Of a stretch of DNA of 17,558 nucleotides, positions 13,661 through 17,558 are shown in pieces. Both the position numbers and the translations under genes were made by a program. The first letter of the stretch is position 1; every line of letters starts with the position of its first letter. The notes beneath the pieces are model-generated. The model worked only from the letters and a program-made list of their open reading frames with translations, had not been told where the DNA came from and made no database searches. The stretch is from Flavobacteriales bacterium (GTDB lineage: Bacteria; Bacteroidota; Bacteroidia; Flavobacteriales_D; Cryomorphaceae): assembly GCA_020200995.1 (NCBI GenBank), contig JAIVHQ010000238.1:1-17558 (forward strand), in the 5' to 3' direction.

Positions 13661-15744
13661 TTTGCGATACCTTCAAACACGTAGCGCCCGTCGGGATAGG
13701 TAATCGGGCGACCACTCATGTAAGAAAATACAGCACCGAACTGCCACTTGTCGCTTAAGCGGTAGTTTCCCACCACGGATACATCGTGGAGCTTGTCCCA
13801 ATTGCTCGGGTACCATTCGTCCCGGTTGATGCCTTCTACCTGCACCTCACTACGCGCCAAGGTGTAGCTGATCCATCCGGTGAATCGTCCTTGCACTTTT
13901 TGCACCTGCAATTCCATTCCGTAAGCACGCCCGATGCCCTGCAAGAGCTCCGTTTCCAAAGATTGATTGAGCAGTAGTTGCGCATTGTCACGGTAATCAA
14001 GAAGGTTTTGATAGTCCTTGTAATATACCTCGATCGAAGCTTCGTAAGTATTGTCTTTGAAGTTGCGGTAATACCCGAGCGAGAGCTGATCGGCGATTGC
14101 GGGCTCCACATATTTGCCGGAAGGCGTCCAAATATCGAGCGGAGTGGCTGCCGTGGTATTGGAAACCAAATGGATGTATTGGCGCATGCGGTTGTAGCCC
14201 AACTTAACCGAGCTCTGCTGATTGAAAGTGTAGTTGGCCGAAAACCGCGGTTCGAAGCCACCGTAATCCGCGATAACCTCTCCCCGATTGTATTCACGTG
14301 ACCCGATGATATTGTCAGGATCATTGGGATTGTCATCCGCATAAAGAAAAACATCCCTGGCACCAAGGTTTAGAAAACGGCTGTAGCGCAACCCGTATTG
14401 GAGAGAGAGTTGATCGGTAATTGTATGCTTGTTTCCGATGTATGCGGCCATCTCGGCAGCGTACTCTTTCTGCACCTCGAACACGTTGAAAAAACTATCA
14501 TCCCCGATGCCTTCGGCGCGGCCCGGGCTAAAGGTGTAGAAGATGCCCTGCACCCCGTAATCGAGTGAGTGGTTCATGTTGGGTTGATAGGTGAAATCGG
14601 CCTTTAGGTCGTAATTTTGAATGCCGGCCTGCCAGTTAAAAGCCTGAGATCCCGTCGGCACACCGAGGGAGTAAGTATAGTCGCTGTACACTGCCGTGAA
14701 ATTCGAAAACATGCGCGGCGAAAACAGGTGGTTCCAGCGCAGGGTGGCCGTGGTATTGCCCCAGGAACTGGCGAATGCTTCGTCGAACCTAAATTCATCA
14801 GCGCCTGTGTAAGCGGAAAAAAAGATACGGTTATTGTTATTGATCGTGTAGTTCAGTTTGGCGTTCAAATCGTAGAAGAAAAGCTGATTACCCCGAAGAT
14901 CGGGGTTAAATATCGGCGCCAGAATATCGCCGTAGGAGCGCCTGCCCGCGATCATAAAGGAAGCCTTGTCCTTTACAATCGGGCCTTCGAGCATGAGTCG
15001 GCTCGATATAAGTCCGATCCCGGCATTGCCTGCAAACTCCTTGCTGTTGCCCTCTTTCTGGCGCACGTCGAGCACGCTGCTCAGGCGACCGCCGTATTTG
15101 GCAGGAATACCACCTCTGTAAAGGGAAATATCCTTGACAGCGTCGGCATTGAATACAGAGAAAAATCCAAAAAGGTGGGAAGTATTGAACATGGTGGCCT
15201 CATCGAGGAGGATGAGGTTTTGGTCAATGTTTCCGCCGCGGACGTTAAATCCCGTGGCACCCTCGCCCACCGTGGTAACCCCCGGCATGAGCTGTATGGT
15301 GCGGATGATGTCGACCTCGCCCATAAACTGCGGCACGTCTTTGATCTTTTTGGCGTCCATGCGGCTCACCCCCGTTTCGAGGCTCGAAACGTTTCGATTG
15401 GCTTTTTCAGAAGTGATCTCCACCGCCTCGAGCTGCAGGCGGTCGGGAATGAGCTCCATATCGCGCGTCACATTATTCGTGAGTTCGATTTCGGTCTTGA
15501 TGGCTTGGTAGCCGAGGTAGTTGAAAGTGGCATTATAAGTGCCCGGCGCCAACGAAATGGTGTAGTATCCGTAAAGGTTGGCAGTGGTACCGCCTTTGAT
15601 CTCTTCGATGTAAACCGTCGCACCGATCAGTTCCTCTCCTGTCTCCGCATCGCGGATGTATCCACTGAGGCTCACCTTGTTTTGAGAAAATGAATGAAAT
15701 GGCAAGCATGCCATCAGCAATAAAAACAACAAAATTCTATTCAT
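13516..15744 (-). CDS. TonB-dependent receptor, frameshifted near its C-terminus
   Basis: An outer-membrane active transporter; the substrate is unknown. Signal peptide RILLFLLLMACLPFHSFS, then a carboxypeptidase-regulatory-like domain at about residues 24-105 (LSGYIRDAETGEELIGATV, YGYYTISLAPGTY) and a plug domain at 118-230 (DIIRTIQLMPGVTTVGEG, FNVRGGNIDQNLILLDEA, YRGGIPAKYGGRLSSVLDV). The beta-barrel follows. The reading frame is intact to GRPITYPDGRYVFEGI (near residue 693). The last 47 residues (from CSSLLTAP) are then out of frame and unlike any barrel end, and the native end lies in another frame down to 13466. The strand normally found between the two parts, with an N-G-x-R-x-P-x-Y-H-R-x-D pattern, is missing in all frames. 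This points to a deletion of 3n+1 bases around 13650-13672. The product may be non-functional, or the change may be a sequencing or assembly error. Confidence 0.88.
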   Translation of the reverse strand: MNRILLFLLLMACLPFHSFSQNKVSLSGYIRDAETGEELIGATVYIEEIKGGTTANLYGYYTISLAPGTYNATFNYLGYQAIKTEIELTNNVTRDMELIPDRLQLEAVEITSEKANRNVSSLETGVSRMDAKKIKDVPQFMGEVDIIRTIQLMPGVTTVGEGATGFNVRGGNIDQNLILLDEATMFNTSHLFGFFSVFNADAVKDISLYRGGIPAKYGGRLSSVLDVRQKEGNSKEFAGNAGIGLISSRLMLEGPIVKDKASFMIAGRRSYGDILAPIFNPDLRGNQLFFYDLNAKLNYTINNNNRIFFSAYTGADEFRFDEAFASSWGNTTATLRWNHLFSPRMFSNFTAVYSDYTYSLGVPTGSQAFNWQAGIQNYDLKADFTYQPNMNHSLDYGVQGIFYTFSPGRAEGIGDDSFFNVFEVQKEYAAEMAAYIGNKHTITDQLSLQYGLRYSRFLNLGARDVFLYADDNPNDPDNIIGSREYNRGEVIADYGGFEPRFSANYTFNQQSSVKLGYNRMRQYIHLVSNTTAATPLDIWTPSGKYVEPAIADQLSLGYYRNFKDNTYEASIEVYYKDYQNLLDYRDNAQLLLNQSLETELLQGIGRAYGMELQVQKVQGRFTGWISYTLARSEVQVEGINRDEWYPSNWDKLHDVSVVGNYRLSDKWQFGAVFSYMSGRPITYPDGRYVFEGIAKCSSLLTAPITGRVPGHFPCTMPTPAATHTAFSSDRTATIRRLRKLFN

Positions 15745-15959
15745 GGTCTCTCAGCGGTCGATCGTGTCTCAAAAACTTATTGGGAATTGCAAAATTGTGC
15801 AAACGAGGTTATCTATCTTACAAAAACGGATGGATGGAAAAGTAAAATGATGGGTGGTCGGCGTTTTTATATGGCATCACTCAAAGGGTTCTGTTTATTT
15901 TTTACAAGTTTGTATTCGTGGCTATATTCCTTCGAAGTACATCTTTTCTCCGAAAGGAG
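15745..15959. other. Divergent intergenic region between the TonB receptor and the porin
   Basis: Both genes must be driven from these 215 bases. I see no exact TAnnTTTG on either strand. The only symmetric element noted is TTGCA (15787-15791) with TGCAA (15798-15802), spaced 6 bp. An AGGAG directly abuts the porin ATG (15955-15959), too close to act as a normal Shine-Dalgarno sequence. Confidence 0.4.
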
Positions 15960-17051
15960 ATGGGAGCACGCATCGCAGCGTTGGCTCTGGCCTGGCTTTG
16001 CGTTGCTCCGACCGCATTTGCGCAAAGCGACCTTTCCATACCTCTACAGGTGAAGTTCGGCGGATACCTGGACGTATTTTACGCCTTCGATTTTGACCAT
16101 CCCGGCACCGATGCGCGTCAGCCCTTTCTCTTCAACCACAACCGCCACAACGAGTTCAACCTCAACCTCGGCTACATCAAGGCCGAAGTGCTCCACCACC
16201 GCTACCGCGCCAACCTCACCCTGCAAACGGGCACATACGCGGCCGATAATTACGCGGAAGAACCCGCTGAGCTGCGCAATATTTTTGAGGCTTACGCAGG
16301 TCTTCGCCTTTCGGCAAATCAGGACCTCTGGCTCGACGTCGGCGTTTTCGAATCGCACATCGGATTTGAGTACGCCGAAAGCATCAAAAATCCCACCCTC
16401 ACCCGGTCGTTGGTGGCTGAGCACTCGCCCTATTTCCTCGCAGGAGCAAGGCTTCATTGGCAGCCTTCGGATCGGTGGGAGTTTCTGGCCGTGGCCGCCA
16501 ACGGGTGGCAGCGGATACAGCGGGTTGAGGGAAATTCTCTCCTTTCGTTCGGCACCATGGTGCACTACACGCATTCTGAAAACCTGAAGCTGAACTGGAG
16601 CACACTCATCGGCACTGACGATCCGGATACCTCGCGGCGCATGCGCTATTACAACAGCGTGTACGCCGATATCGCTTTCGGCGAAAAATGGTCGCTGATC
16701 GCCGGTTTTGACATCGGAGCAGAGCAAAAAGCCAAGGGGAGCGAACGGTACAGCGCCTTTTACACGCCGACCCTCATCGTTCGGCATGCCTTCGACCGCA
16801 AATGGGCGGTGGCTGTGCGGGGCGAGTACTACAATGACCCCGACGGGGTGATCATCGCCACGGGCACCGAGAACGGCTTTGACAATGCAGGTTTTTCACT
16901 CAACGTAGACTACCAGCCGCTGCAAGGGGTAATTTGCCGCGTGGAGGGCCGCATGTTCAACAGCCGCGATGCCATTTTCCAAACGGCCGATGAAGCATTG
17001 AATTACAATGCTTTTATTGTGGCCTCGATCGCTGTTGCATTCGGAAATTAA
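15960..17051 (+). CDS. BBP2-like outer-membrane beta-barrel porin
   Basis: A 363-residue exported barrel protein. The frame is open from a GTG at 15918, but the ATG at 15960 gives a compact signal peptide (GARIAALALAWLCVAPTAFA, followed by QSDL), so it is preferred. The mature protein begins with LQVKFGGYLDVFYAFDF and continues in alternating strands rich in aromatic residues at the ends (NEFNLNLGYIKAEV, YRANLTLQTGTY, YFLAGARLHW, WEFLAVAANGW, YYNSVYADIAF, WSLIAGFDIG, WAVAVRGEYY, FSLNVDYQPL). The motif GVFESHIGFEYAES with the following NPTLTRSL is typical of the beta-barrel porin-2 (OmpL-like, BBP2) family. It probably allows passive passage of small solutes; substrate and regulation are not visible. 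The gene starts divergently from the TonB receptor and converges on the alpha/beta hydrolase, sharing TTAA at the stops. Confidence 0.85.
   Translation: MGARIAALALAWLCVAPTAFAQSDLSIPLQVKFGGYLDVFYAFDFDHPGTDARQPFLFNHNRHNEFNLNLGYIKAEVLHHRYRANLTLQTGTYAADNYAEEPAELRNIFEAYAGLRLSANQDLWLDVGVFESHIGFEYAESIKNPTLTRSLVAEHSPYFLAGARLHWQPSDRWEFLAVAANGWQRIQRVEGNSLLSFGTMVHYTHSENLKLNWSTLIGTDDPDTSRRMRYYNSVYADIAFGEKWSLIAGFDIGAEQKAKGSERYSAFYTPTLIVRHAFDRKWAVAVRGEYYNDPDGVIIATGTENGFDNAGFSLNVDYQPLQGVICRVEGRMFNSRDAIFQTADEALNYNAFIVASIAVAFGN
17048..17051. other. Palindromic TTAA shared by two convergent stop codons
   Basis: On the plus strand TAA (17049-17051) ends the porin; on the minus strand TAA (17050-17048) ends the hydrolase. 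No hairpin with a T-run lies between the genes, so termination must occur inside the opposing gene or by another route. Confidence 0.9.
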
Positions 17052-17558
17052 TTTTTTGAGGCCTTGGCGGGCATCACTTCGATTGCTTCCAATCCCTTTC
17101 TGATCGCGGCACCGATTTCGGGCCCACGATCGAAAATCATAAAGTGGGTGCCGTCTTTGATCGGGGTGTAACTCCCGGGATCCGCAGATGGAAACACCTT
17201 GTCGTCGGTGCCGTGCACCCTTACAGCAGGCACTTCAATTTCTGGCGGCTGCCATTCGGTCACGGCTTGCGCCCCGAAGTGCATGAAGTCGGCATCGCTT
17301 TTATCGAGCATCTCGAGAAAGAGGGCGCGTCCCTCAGATGTTTTTGAGGTAAACCGGTCGCCGATGATTCCCGCAGCCCTGAGCAGGGGCTTTCGCAAAA
17401 TCGGCCCCATCCCGATGTCACCTGCCATGCGGATTAAGGATGCCATCTCGGAACGAGAGACCACAGTTGAGATCAGCACCAGTGCCACAGGCGCCGATAG
17501 ACGCGCCCATTCCTGCGCGATCATTCCACCCAGTGACACTCCGCCTAGCAGATATGGC
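17048..17558 (-). CDS. Alpha/beta hydrolase (N-terminus outside window)
   Basis: The C-terminal part, about 169 residues, of an alpha/beta-hydrolase-fold enzyme; the gene runs off the right edge. The frame continues upstream of the GTG at 17539 as PYLLGGVSLGGM, so that GTG is not a start. GVSLGG is the nucleophile elbow (G-x-S-x-G-G) with the catalytic serine. The acid is one of the aspartates in VHGTDDKVFP, and the histidine is in KDGTHFMIFDR, so the triad is complete. The cap region is helical and Met/Ile/Leu-rich. The substrate is unknown; the family includes esterases and many other small-molecule hydrolases. Its stop overlaps the porin stop on the other strand by four bases. Confidence 0.88.
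   Translation of the reverse strand, partial: PYLLGGVSLGGMIAQEWARLSAPVALVLISTVVSRSEMASLIRMAGDIGMGPILRKPLLRAAGIIGDRFTSKTSEGRALFLEMLDKSDADFMHFGAQAVTEWQPPEIEVPAVRVHGTDDKVFPSADPGSYTPIKDGTHFMIFDRGPEIGAAIRKGLEAIEVMPAKASKN

Noticed and set aside
14617..15693. 358-codon plus-strand frame opposite the TonB receptor
   Set aside because: Antisense shadow. The minus strand has intact regulatory-like, plug and barrel signatures over the same interval.
16044..16787. 247-codon minus-strand frame opposite the porin
   Set aside because: No family resemblance; the plus strand shows regular barrel strands and a signal peptide.

Overview
The window is chromosomal DNA from a member of the Bacteroidota, probably of Flavobacteriales or Saprospirales type; I cannot place it more finely. 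The evidence is the family content (TonB-dependent receptor with a DUF4249 lipoprotein, DUF4159, BBP2-type porin, an S16-like C-terminal extension in front of rimM), very weak Shine-Dalgarno sequences, and several copies of the Bacteroidota -7 promoter motif TAnnTTTG. I see no phage, insertion sequence, CRISPR array, tRNA or rRNA. Almost all of the window is coding and no gene-free stretch exceeds about 235 bases.

Layout, left to right. (1) Positions 1-1826 hold translation and RNA-modification genes: the 3' end of what is most likely rpsP (ribosomal protein S16) with a long Ala/Glu/Lys/Pro repeat tail, an intrinsic terminator, then rimM and trmN6. (2) 1965-2753 encodes a lipoprotein with an acidic run after its cysteine that resembles a surface-export signal. 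(3) A saccharopine dehydrogenase-family gene lies on the minus strand (2892-4259). (4) 4438-8600 is a run of four secreted or lipidated proteins on the plus strand: a secreted low-complexity protein, a TPR + CsgG-domain lipoprotein, an LPP20-type lipoprotein with extra domains, and a second small LPP20-like lipoprotein. This set looks like an uncharacterised outer-membrane assembly and is the best candidate here for a poorly described system. (5) 8601-8835 is a structured intergenic stretch with nested inverted repeats, a REP-like element and a strong terminator, followed by a DUF423 membrane protein whose promoter motif almost touches its start codon.

(6) pckA (PEP carboxykinase, gluconeogenesis) has candidate operator repeats upstream and a textbook terminator downstream. 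(7) rsmE and a DUF4159 protein form an ATGA-overlapping pair. (8) On the minus strand a TonB-dependent receptor and its DUF4249 lipoprotein partner form an outer-membrane uptake pair. The receptor reading frame is broken about 200 nt before its proper end, apparently with a piece of the barrel missing. (9) A BBP2-like porin (plus) and an alpha/beta hydrolase (minus, running off the window) converge on a shared TTAA that supplies both stop codons.

Themes: ribosome maturation (S16, RimM, TrmN6, RsmE), central metabolism (PckA, saccharopine dehydrogenase) and a heavy outer-membrane component (four lipoproteins besides the DUF4249 protein, TonB receptor, porin). All family calls come from reading the sequence by eye; no database search was possible.
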